Below are positions 1-5,713 of a stretch of 21,160 nt of DNA, piece after piece. The translations under genes and the position numbers were made by a program. A model generated the notes under the pieces. It saw only the letters and a program-made list of their open reading frames with translations, was not told the DNA's origin and did no database searches. Each line of letters starts with the position of its first letter. Position 1 is the stretch's first letter. Source of the DNA: DASYQD01 sp036005845 (GTDB lineage Bacteria > Acidobacteriota > Thermoanaerobaculia > Multivoradales > JAIOJS01); the NCBI GenBank assembly GCA_036005845.1, contig DASYQD010000131.1, positions 1 to 21,160 on the forward strand, read 5' to 3'.

Positions 1-273
1 CAGACCGCGGAAGCGCGACGGCCCGCCGCGCAAGCGGCCGACGTCGGGCAGGTCGAGCTTGGTGGCGTCGCCGACGATGACGTTGCGGATGTTGCCCTCG
101 CGGCCGATGAAGACGCCCACCTGGCGGCCGATCGAGCGCGACACTTCGGCGAGGTGCCGGGCGAGCTCGGGCGACACCACCTCGCTCGGCGGCACGCGGC
201 GCCGGTAGGTGCGTTCGAGGGCGCGCTCGTCGGAAGGCTTGAGGCCGCGAGTGTTGCCGTGGAGGGTCGAGAT
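1..273 (-). CDS. hflX: GTPase HflX, N-terminal part (runs off left edge)
   Basis: This frame, open at the left edge, reads as the N-terminal domain of HflX, the ribosome-associated GTPase that splits stalled or stressed 70S ribosomes. Recognisable blocks in order are LHGNTRGLKPS, LERTYRRRVPPSEVVSPELA, SRSIGRQVGVFIGREG, NVIVGDATKLDLPDVGR and LRGGPSRFRGL. All belong to the nucleotide-binding N-domain that precedes the G domain, which lies outside the window. The start is a problem: between the conserved HGNTRGL block and the in-frame TGA at 352-354 there is no ATG, GTG or TTG. The placement used here is an ATC at 271-273 with an AGGAAG 11 bases upstream; a CTG at 334-336 is the alternative. Family assignment is strong; the start is uncertain. 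Confidence 0.85.
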   Translation of the reverse strand, partial: MSTLHGNTRGLKPSDERALERTYRRRVPPSEVVSPELARHLAEVSRSIGRQVGVFIGREGNIRNVIVGDATKLDLPDVGRLRGGPSRFRGL

Positions 274-371
274 GGCGGTCGTCGCTTCCTGTCGGGGTGG
301 TTTACCCGGATGGCGCGGCGCCGATGAGCTTGCCAGCTTTCGGACGGCCGCTCAAGGCGCCGCGGAGCAGG

Positions 372-377
372 TGTCAA
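372..377 (-). promoter_or_regulatory. Possible -35 element (TTGACA) upstream of hflX
   Basis: On the minus strand this reads TTGACA, a perfect sigma-70 -35 hexamer, about 100 bases upstream of the presumed hflX start. No good -10 hexamer follows at 16-18 bases, so it may be chance. The rest of 274-463 shows no other clear signal apart from the GAGG that serves the gene at 464. Confidence 0.15.
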
Positions 378-463
378 ACTCTCCCACGGCGCCGAGCAAG
401 GGAATCGGTCCACCGCGTCCGTCTCATCAGATGGCACGACCCGACCGTCGCGTGAGGCTGTGA

Positions 464-1051
464 ATGTCCCCGAATGGCTTCTGGACGATCGCCACCGCAT
501 CGTTCCTCACCGTCTTCGTGGCCGAGTTGGTGGGCGACAAGTCGCTCTATGCGATCAGCTCGCTGGCGAGCCGTCATGACGGGCGGGTCGTGCTCGCCGG
601 GGTCGCCACCGCCTTCATGGGCAAGATGGGAATCGCGGTTGCCCTCGGCCACCAGTTGGCGCGCATCCCGCCGCCGGCGGTGGCGCTGGCGAGTGCCTGT
701 GGCTTCCTGGGCTCCGGAGCCCTGTTGTGGCGGCGGGAGTCGCGAACCGCCGAGACGCTGAGCACCGGCGGCTGGCATCGCGCCGGCGCGGTGTCCTTCG
801 CGTCGCTGTTCCTGACCGAGTGGGGTGACGCGGGTCAGCTCGCCGCCGCCGCCCTGGCGGTGCAGGTCGCTTCGCCTCTGGCCGTGTGGCTGGGCGCCAC
901 CGTAGCGCTCTGCGCCAAGGCGGCGCTGGCGGTCGGGGTGGGAGTCCGAGCTCGCTCGCTCTTACCCGTCGGTGCGCTCCGGATCGTCGCGGCAGCCTGC
1001 TGCTGCCTTCTCGCCACGCTCTCGCTCCTCAAGCTGGCTGCCAGCTGGTAG
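464..1051 (+). CDS. TMEM165/GDT1 (UPF0016) family membrane protein
   Basis: A 195-residue, strongly hydrophobic protein built as two related halves of about three membrane helices each. This is the usual size and layout of the GDT1/TMEM165 family of cation (Ca2+/Mn2+)/proton exchangers. Each half carries the family's acidic motif: AELVGDKSLYA (Glu21, Asp25) and FLTEWGDAGQL (Glu118, Asp121). Both deviate from the textbook E-x-G-D-[KR]-[ST]: the first has one extra residue between Glu and Gly, and the second has Ala-Gly in place of the basic and hydroxyl residues. ATG at 464 is preceded by GAGG seven bases upstream. It is a single gene, divergent from hflX and convergent with the next gene 10 bases away. 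Manganese or calcium export is inferred from the family only. Confidence 0.8.
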   Translation: MSPNGFWTIATASFLTVFVAELVGDKSLYAISSLASRHDGRVVLAGVATAFMGKMGIAVALGHQLARIPPPAVALASACGFLGSGALLWRRESRTAETLSTGGWHRAGAVSFASLFLTEWGDAGQLAAAALAVQVASPLAVWLGATVALCAKAALAVGVGVRARSLLPVGALRIVAAACCCLLATLSLLKLAASW

Positions 1052-1061
1052 AGCGGCGGCG

Positions 1062-1844
1062 CTACTTGACGAGCGCTTCGATACCGGCGCCACGAACCTG
1101 GAAGTCGTCCGGATCGAGCACGGCGTAGCCCGCCACGGCGGCTGCCGATGCGCCCGCACGCTTCTCTCGAGCACGGCGTCGCGGGCCCGCTGGCTCAGCC
1201 TCGGTCCTGTGGAGCAGGAAGTAGCCCTCCTGCCCCGGTTCGAGCTTCGGCACTTGGTGCCACCGAACGTCCGTGCTGGCTGGAAAGCGGACGACGACGC
1301 TCTTCCTGGTATGCCGGCCCTTGAGCACGTTGGCCACCTCGATCACCGCCTCGCGCCAGTCCGCGCCATGTTCGCTGATCGGCGCGACCCCGTCCTTGGC
1401 AGCCGCGGCCGGTGGCATCCTGACTTCCTTCACTTTGCCGGCGACCACCAGGTCGGCCTGCGCCAGGCGGGACTGCAGATGGCGATCCACCGGGTGCGCC
1501 GCAGCGGGCGACGCCTGGCCGATGGCAGCGGCGCGAGCCGCGGACGTCGCCTCTTGGCGCAGCGAACGCACGGCAAGGCTGTCGCCATACATCCAGGGAA
1601 CGGCGTGAAAGACGAGCTCTTGTCCGGGCTCGATACGCTGGCGGCCGGCCAGCAGCACCGTGATCTGCGCGCCCAAGTAGTCGGTGAATGAGTCCGGGGC
1701 CTCGACGACCTCTTCGACCGTGACGATCGCCGTGCGCTCGTCGACCGGCACTCCAGCCATGGTGGCTCGCCCGAGCTGCTCGACCCTCCCCTTGAAGACG
1801 AGCGTGGGTCGCGGCTCGGTCTGCCTCCCCGAGCCTGGGGTCAT
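1062..1844 (-). CDS. Hypothetical two-module protein, paralog of the gene at 3400-4248
   Basis: A 260-residue protein of unknown function and last gene of a three-gene operon, 18 bases after the propeller gene. It aligns along its whole length with the first gene of the operon: LVFKGRVEQL, TMAGVPVDERTAIV, EPGQELVFHA and W-x-x-G in the first module, then LAQADLVVAGKVKEV, AVIEVANVLKG, VRFP and EPGQEGYFLLH in the second, and DPDDFQV near the C-terminus. The two modules resemble each other (V-x-G-x-V strand, V-x-V-x-V strand, P-G-Q-E turn followed by F-x-L-H or V-F-x-A), suggesting an internal duplication of a small beta-barrel, OB/NTR-like domain; that fold is inference. No signal peptide or membrane helix is visible. 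The ATG at 1844 follows GGGAGAA, the same ribosome-binding sequence that precedes its paralog. Confidence 0.75.
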   Translation of the reverse strand: MTPGSGRQTEPRPTLVFKGRVEQLGRATMAGVPVDERTAIVTVEEVVEAPDSFTDYLGAQITVLLAGRQRIEPGQELVFHAVPWMYGDSLAVRSLRQEATSAARAAAIGQASPAAAHPVDRHLQSRLAQADLVVAGKVKEVRMPPAAAAKDGVAPISEHGADWREAVIEVANVLKGRHTRKSVVVRFPASTDVRWHQVPKLEPGQEGYFLLHRTEAEPAGPRRRAREKRAGASAAAVAGYAVLDPDDFQVRGAGIEALVK

Positions 1845-1862
1845 GGGCGCCGGTTCTCCCGG

Positions 1863-3386
1863 CTACTCGGTGACCTTGAAGAAGAACGGATCGATCGAAG
1901 GCTCGACAACGGTAATGCCGTCGGTCCGCAACAACCGGTGCGAGGTGAAGTTGGCGACGCGCTGGTACTTGACGCCATTGGGGAAATTCGCCATGTCCGG
2001 GGTGTTGTTCGCCGAAAAGATCCCATAGAAATCCTTTCCTTGCGCCACCAGGTGGTCGTAGTCGCCGATGTACGGGTCGAAAACCCTGATCGGCGTGGCG
2101 GCAGGCACGTTGGCCAGGATGAGATCGTCCCAGTTGATGCCGTCGGTGGTGCGGCGCAAGCGGGTCACCCACCGCATGTTACCTTGCACGCCGCGAAATT
2201 GCTGGAACAGCAGCGCGACTTTGCCGGCGTTGTTGATCGCCAGCGCCGCGTTGGTGGCACTGGCGATCGTCAACAGGTCGGCCGACGACCAAGTTATGCC
2301 GCGGTCTGTCGAGCGGCGGACGTGCAGCGTCAAGATGGAGCCGGGTTGCTGGTCGCACCAGGCCATGTACACGGTCGAGCTGTTGGTCGGATCGACGGCG
2401 ATGGACACCGAGCCGCCGAGCCGCTGCTGGCCGGTGGCGGCCGTCCCGTTCCTCATGAACGGGAAGGACACGCCCTGCGCGACCCGCCGTCCGGCCAGCC
2501 CGTCGCCGGGGTCCTTCAGCGCGGTGTAGCCTCCCGTGCCCCACTTGTCGTCGCGCACCACGACCACGTCGGCGGAGGTGATGACGAGGGTGTTGGCGGC
2601 GAAGCTGCCGGTCAGCGAGCGCCAGCGGTAGAACACCGCGTAGACGGTGCCGTCGGGGTGGGACACGGGCCGGATCTGAGGGCCGTCCTGCCCGGCCGTG
2701 GGGCGCTTCTCGATCCGCACCGTGCTGAACGTTGGAGCGGCGATGCCGGCGTTGAGCGATTGATCGATGGTGGCGGTGTGCCCGCCCGATCCTGCGAAGT
2801 CGTTGTTGCCGATGTAGACCCGCTCCTTGCCCGCATCGATGCCGGTCTTCACCGTCGTCGCGTGCGCGAACGGCTGATCGGCGTCGGGCCGCGACGCCAA
2901 CACGCTCATCGGCGCCGCGGACGCGGGATCGCTCGTGCGCAGGAACTCGAGATTGCTCGTCGGCGCCCGCAGGATGCTGCCGTAGAGCTTCTTGCTGGTA
3001 CCGGAAAAGCCGGTGGTGATGTCGTGCGTGGCGCTGCCGGCGGCGCTGGGCACGATCGCGTTCAGCGTCCAGCTGTTCCCGCCGTCGGCGGACAGGAAGA
3101 CCGGCGCGAGCACGCCGCCGCCCGGGTCGGGGGTGAAAGCCGTGCCGACGATCTGCAGCGGGTTCGCCGGATTGACGGTCAGGTGGGGCTCGCTGTCCTG
3201 CCCGGTCTCCGAGCTGAGCGCCTTGGGGATCATGTTGACGAGCAGGATCCCGGTCGGAGCGGCGACTGCGCCCGCCGCCCCCTTGGCGGCGGCGCGCTTG
3301 CGCCGCTTCTTGGCCCCGGTCCGCCGTGTTGCCGCCTTTGCGGCCGACTTCTTCGTCACCGTCTTCGTCTTCTTCTTGGCTGCCAT
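1863..3386 (-). CDS. Asp-box (sialidase-like) beta-propeller with cationic histone-like N-terminal tail
   Basis: A 507-residue protein. Residues 1-40 are a Lys/Arg/Ala tail with 16 basic residues in the first 35, like bacterial histone H1-like tails. From about residue 50 the chain has sialidase/BNR beta-propeller features: Asp boxes SADGGNSW (99-106) and STDRGITW (359-366), a degenerate one TTDGINW (413-419), and blade strands such as EPHLTVNPANP and SVSIAVDPTNSSTVYMAW. These are typical of exo-sialidase-like proteins whose enzymatic activity is often unproven. No signal peptide or transmembrane segment precedes the propeller, unlike most secreted sialidases. The ATG at 3386 follows GGAGAGA at good spacing. 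It is the middle gene of an operon, 13 bases after the upstream paralog and 18 before the downstream one. Whether it hydrolyses a glycan or is a binding scaffold cannot be told; an assembly role with its neighbours is inference. Confidence 0.8.
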   Translation of the reverse strand: MAAKKKTKTVTKKSAAKAATRRTGAKKRRKRAAAKGAAGAVAAPTGILLVNMIPKALSSETGQDSEPHLTVNPANPLQIVGTAFTPDPGGGVLAPVFLSADGGNSWTLNAIVPSAAGSATHDITTGFSGTSKKLYGSILRAPTSNLEFLRTSDPASAAPMSVLASRPDADQPFAHATTVKTGIDAGKERVYIGNNDFAGSGGHTATIDQSLNAGIAAPTFSTVRIEKRPTAGQDGPQIRPVSHPDGTVYAVFYRWRSLTGSFAANTLVITSADVVVVRDDKWGTGGYTALKDPGDGLAGRRVAQGVSFPFMRNGTAATGQQRLGGSVSIAVDPTNSSTVYMAWCDQQPGSILTLHVRRSTDRGITWSSADLLTIASATNAALAINNAGKVALLFQQFRGVQGNMRWVTRLRRTTDGINWDDLILANVPAATPIRVFDPYIGDYDHLVAQGKDFYGIFSANNTPDMANFPNGVKYQRVANFTSHRLLRTDGITVVEPSIDPFFFKVTE

Positions 3387-3399
3387 TGGAATCTCTCCG

Positions 3400-4248
3400 C
3401 TACTTCGGGTTGACGACCGCGCCGGTGGCGGCGGCGACGGCGCTCATTACCGCGCCGGACTGTTCGGCAGGTTGGAAGTCCGCGGGATGGAGGGCGGTGT
3501 AGACGCCGTCTTCGACTTCCTCCCCCACCGCCGCGGCGCTCACCATTCCGGCGGCAGCCTTCTGCGGCGCCTTCTTGGCCTCATCCTTGTGCAGGATGAA
3601 GAGACCCTCCTGGCCGGCGCGGAACTTGGGGGCCTTGTACCACTTCACGTCGCGGCTATTGGGGAAACGCACCCGCAGGGTGTTGCCGGAGTGACTGCCC
3701 TTGTGAACGGCGTCGACCTCGACCTCGGCCTCCTGGACGAAAGGATCGTGCTCGCTGACGGCCGTGCTGGTGGTCGACCCGCTCAACGCCGCCGCCTGCG
3801 CGGCGGCAGGCGCCGGCGGAAGGCTGACGCTGCGGACTCGGCCCGAGACGACCACGTCCGCGCTTTCGACGCGCTGGTGTGCGTCCCGTTGCGCCAGCGC
3901 CTCGACCGGATCGCCACCCGCCGCTGCCGCCAGAGCGAGAGGCGCGGCGGCAGCAGGTTGATGATCGATCGACTGACAGGCGATCCCCTCGCCGAACAGC
4001 CAACCGTTGGCGTAGAACACGTACTGCTGGCCCGGAGCGGCCTTCTTCTGGCCGCCCAGCTGCAGCGTGATCTCCATCCCGGCGGTGTCGGCCAGAGCTT
4101 CCGGCGCCTGCTGGATTTCGTCCACCCGAACGATTGCCGTCCGCTCCGTGGTCGCCAACCCCGGCATGGTGGAGCTCTTGAGCTTCACCACCGTCCCCTT
4201 GAAGACGAATCGAGCCCGCTTGGCGCGGTCTTCCGCGGTCGTAGCCAT
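3400..4248 (-). CDS. Hypothetical two-module protein, first gene of the propeller operon
   Basis: A 282-residue protein, paralogous to the gene at 1062-1844. Module one: FVFKGTVVKL, STMPGLATTERTAIVRVDEI, APGQQYVFYANGWLFGEG (residues 14-88). A low-complexity Ala-rich linker follows (about 98-112). Module two: ADVVVSGRVRSVSLPP, AEVEVDAVHKG, LRVRFPNSRDVKWYKAPKF, AGQEGLFILHKDE (130-223). The tail contains ALHPADFQP. The open frame continues upstream, but ATG at 4248 is the credible start: GGGAGAA lies just upstream and the MATTAED reading aligns with the paralog, whereas the upstream extension reads as arginine-rich noise. No signal peptide is seen. Function is unknown. Co-location with a beta-propeller and a second copy suggests the three products work together. 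Confidence 0.75.
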   Translation of the reverse strand: MATTAEDRAKRARFVFKGTVVKLKSSTMPGLATTERTAIVRVDEIQQAPEALADTAGMEITLQLGGQKKAAPGQQYVFYANGWLFGEGIACQSIDHQPAAAAPLALAAAAGGDPVEALAQRDAHQRVESADVVVSGRVRSVSLPPAPAAAQAAALSGSTTSTAVSEHDPFVQEAEVEVDAVHKGSHSGNTLRVRFPNSRDVKWYKAPKFRAGQEGLFILHKDEAKKAPQKAAAGMVSAAAVGEEVEDGVYTALHPADFQPAEQSGAVMSAVAAATGAVVNPK

Positions 4249-4354
4249 GAACGTTCTCCCTTGGTCGTTTCCAGGCGCGATGAGACCCGACCACGGCGTG
4301 CGCGGGTTTCTCACTTGAGTAGACGGACGCGGTTGCGGTTTTCTCGTCGCCGTC

Positions 4355-4384
4355 TTGACACCCGAATCGCGGGCGGTGGAAGAT
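4355..4384 (+). promoter_or_regulatory. Candidate promoter of the TetR gene
   Basis: A perfect -35 hexamer TTGACA (4355-4360) is followed after 18 bases by GAAGAT (4379-4384), which matches three of six -10 consensus positions. Transcription would begin almost at the ATG at 4392, giving a leaderless or nearly leaderless message. This fits the poor ribosome-binding site in front of that gene. Confidence 0.35.
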
Positions 4385-4401
4385 TCGAACGATGGTTCAA
4401 A
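4384..4401. promoter_or_regulatory. Candidate TetR operator: imperfect palindrome over the start codon
   Basis: The 18 bases TTCGAACGATGGTTCAAA form an inverted repeat of two 7-base arms around GATG, with six of seven positions pairing. It overlaps the predicted -10 end and the start codon of the TetR gene. That is a usual place for autorepression by this family, which binds short palindromes. Binding itself is inference. Confidence 0.4.
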
Positions 4402-5081
4402 CCGCCGTCCGGAGCGACTCAGAACACTCGTCCGAATCGCCGCGCGTGCTGGCGAAGAAGCGCGAGATCCTGCGCGCCGCGGCGGAGGTGTTTCGCCGCC
4501 AGGGGCTGCATGCCACCGGCATGCGCGACATCGCGGCGGCGGCCGGAATGGCGGTGGGCAACCTCTACTACTACTTCGCCGACAAACAGGCGTTGCTCGC
4601 CTTTTGCCAGGAGGACGCGCTCGCCGGGTTGCTCGACCTCGCGGCCCGAGTGGGCGGCGAGGCGCTGCCAGCCGATCAACGCCTGTGGCTGCTGGTCGTC
4701 GGCCACATGTTGCGTCTGCACGACGCGACGCCGGGCGCCATTGCGCACCTCGACGTCGACGGGCTCGCAACGGCGGCGCGCGACGCCGTATTGGCGCAAC
4801 GTGACGCCTACGAGGAGTCGTTCCGTGAGGTAGTGCGCCAGGGCGCGAGCGAAGGGCTTTTCCGCCGCGTCGATCCCAAGCTCGCCGCGCTGACGATGCT
4901 CGGCGCGCTCAACTGGACCGCGCAGTGGTATCGGCCGGGCGGCGGCAGGACGGCGCGCCAGCTGGGCGAGGAGATGGCCGACCTGCTGGTGCGCGGGCTC
5001 CTCGCCGATGGCAAGCGGTTGCGCCGGCCGCCATTCCCGGACGACCTCGTGCCGATCGAGAACGGAGGCGCGGCGTCGTGA
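4392..5081 (+). CDS. TetR/AcrR family transcriptional regulator
   Basis: A 229-residue TetR-type repressor. The N-terminal DNA-binding domain covers roughly residues 22-68: KKREILRAAAEVFRRQG, then the helix-turn-helix ATGMRDIAAAAGMAVGNLYYYFADK, whose recognition helix ends in the classic G-x-LYYYF. The C-terminal ligand domain ends with ALNWTAQWYRPGG followed by an amphipathic helix, a pattern shared with TetR members that control acyl-CoA or aromatic catabolism (KstR2/FadR-like). The gene overlaps the next one by four bases (GTGA), so the two are translationally coupled and this regulator probably controls it. An imperfect palindrome covers its own start codon. The ligand cannot be read from the sequence. 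Confidence 0.9.
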   Translation: MVQTAVRSDSEHSSESPRVLAKKREILRAAAEVFRRQGLHATGMRDIAAAAGMAVGNLYYYFADKQALLAFCQEDALAGLLDLAARVGGEALPADQRLWLLVVGHMLRLHDATPGAIAHLDVDGLATAARDAVLAQRDAYEESFREVVRQGASEGLFRRVDPKLAALTMLGALNWTAQWYRPGGGRTARQLGEEMADLLVRGLLADGKRLRRPPFPDDLVPIENGGAAS

Positions 5082-5626
5082 GCACCAATCTGCCCGAGAC
5101 CACCTTCGCCACCCTCGACGTCAACGGCGAGCCACGCGCCGTCGCCTTCCCGACCCACCACACGCTGCTCGAAGTGCTGCGCGAGGAGCTGGGGCTCACC
5201 GGCACCAAGCACGGCTGCGAGCTGGGCGAGTGCGGCACCTGCACCGTGCTCGTCGACGGCCAGCCGGTGCTCTCCTGCCTGGCGCTGGCGGCGGCGATGG
5301 GCGGCAAGCGCATCGAGACGGTCGAGGGGCTGCAGCAGGGCAACGCGCTCCACCCGCTGCAGGCGACCTTCGCCGACCTCGGCGCCGCGCAGTGCGGCTA
5401 CTGCACGCCCGGCATCCTGATGGCCGCCAAGGCGCTGCTGGCGAAGAACGCCAGCCCGACGCGCGACGAGGTCTCCGCGGCGCTCGCCGGCAACCTCTGC
5501 CGTTGCACGGGCTACATCAAGATCCTCGAAGCGGTCGAAGGCGCCGCGGCGCTGCTGCGCGGCGAGCCGTGGACGCCGGCACGCGAGACGCTCTACGGCA
5601 GCCAATTGCCTGCGGCGACCGACTGA
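5078..5626 (+). CDS. Molybdenum hydroxylase [2Fe-2S] small subunit (CoxS/HcrC/XdhC-type ferredoxin subunit)
   Basis: A 182-residue iron-sulfur subunit of the xanthine dehydrogenase/CO dehydrogenase/4-hydroxybenzoyl-CoA reductase family. The plant-ferredoxin domain binds the first cluster through Cys47, 52, 55 and 67 (HGCELGECGTC ... LSC). The all-helical domain binds the second through Cys106, 109, 141 and 143 (QCGYCTPG ... NLCRCTGY). All eight ligands are present and the length is normal. The GTG start at 5078 overlaps the stop of the TetR gene and is preceded by GGAGG nine bases upstream; upstream in-frame extension lies inside the regulator and is rejected. Such subunits pass electrons from a molybdopterin subunit to a FAD subunit. 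Neither partner is in this window, and the gene is followed directly by a hairpin and a convergent gene. Substrate unknown. Confidence 0.92.
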   Translation: MSTNLPETTFATLDVNGEPRAVAFPTHHTLLEVLREELGLTGTKHGCELGECGTCTVLVDGQPVLSCLALAAAMGGKRIETVEGLQQGNALHPLQATFADLGAAQCGYCTPGILMAAKALLAKNASPTRDEVSAALAGNLCRCTGYIKILEAVEGAAALLRGEPWTPARETLYGSQLPAATD

Positions 5627-5659
5627 TCTGCACGTGAATGAATCGCCGCTGTCTCGGGA

Positions 5660-5688
5660 CCCCCTCTCCCCGGCGAGGGGAGAGGGGG
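5660..5688. terminator. Perfect 12-bp hairpin between convergent genes (terminator or dispersed palindromic repeat)
   Basis: CCCCCTCTCCCC (5660-5671) and its exact reverse complement (5677-5688) flank a 5-base loop, GGCGA. It lies between the stops of two convergent genes (5626 and 5714), so it could terminate transcription from both sides. There is no T-tract. The CCCTCTCCCC/GGGGAGAGGG palindrome also resembles intergenic repeats that recur in many high-GC genomes, so it may be a mobile repeat instead. Confidence 0.55.
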
Positions 5689-5702
5689 CAGGGGGCGAGG
5701 GG
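5677..5702 (+). other. G-quadruplex motif
   Basis: Four G-runs of 4, 5, 5 and 4 bases, at 5677-5680, 5684-5688, 5691-5695 and 5699-5702, are separated by loops of 3, 2 and 3 bases. This satisfies the standard four-tract G4 pattern on the + strand. The first two runs are also the right arm of the adjacent hairpin, so the two structures exclude each other. Confidence 0.5.
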
Positions 5703-5713
5703 CGACAGAGATC

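Noticed and set aside
1938..3413. 491-codon open frame on the + strand opposite the propeller gene
   Set aside because: Arg/Gly/Val/His-rich composition with no domain, fully antisense to a gene with clear Asp boxes and a ribosome-binding site; a GC-driven shadow.
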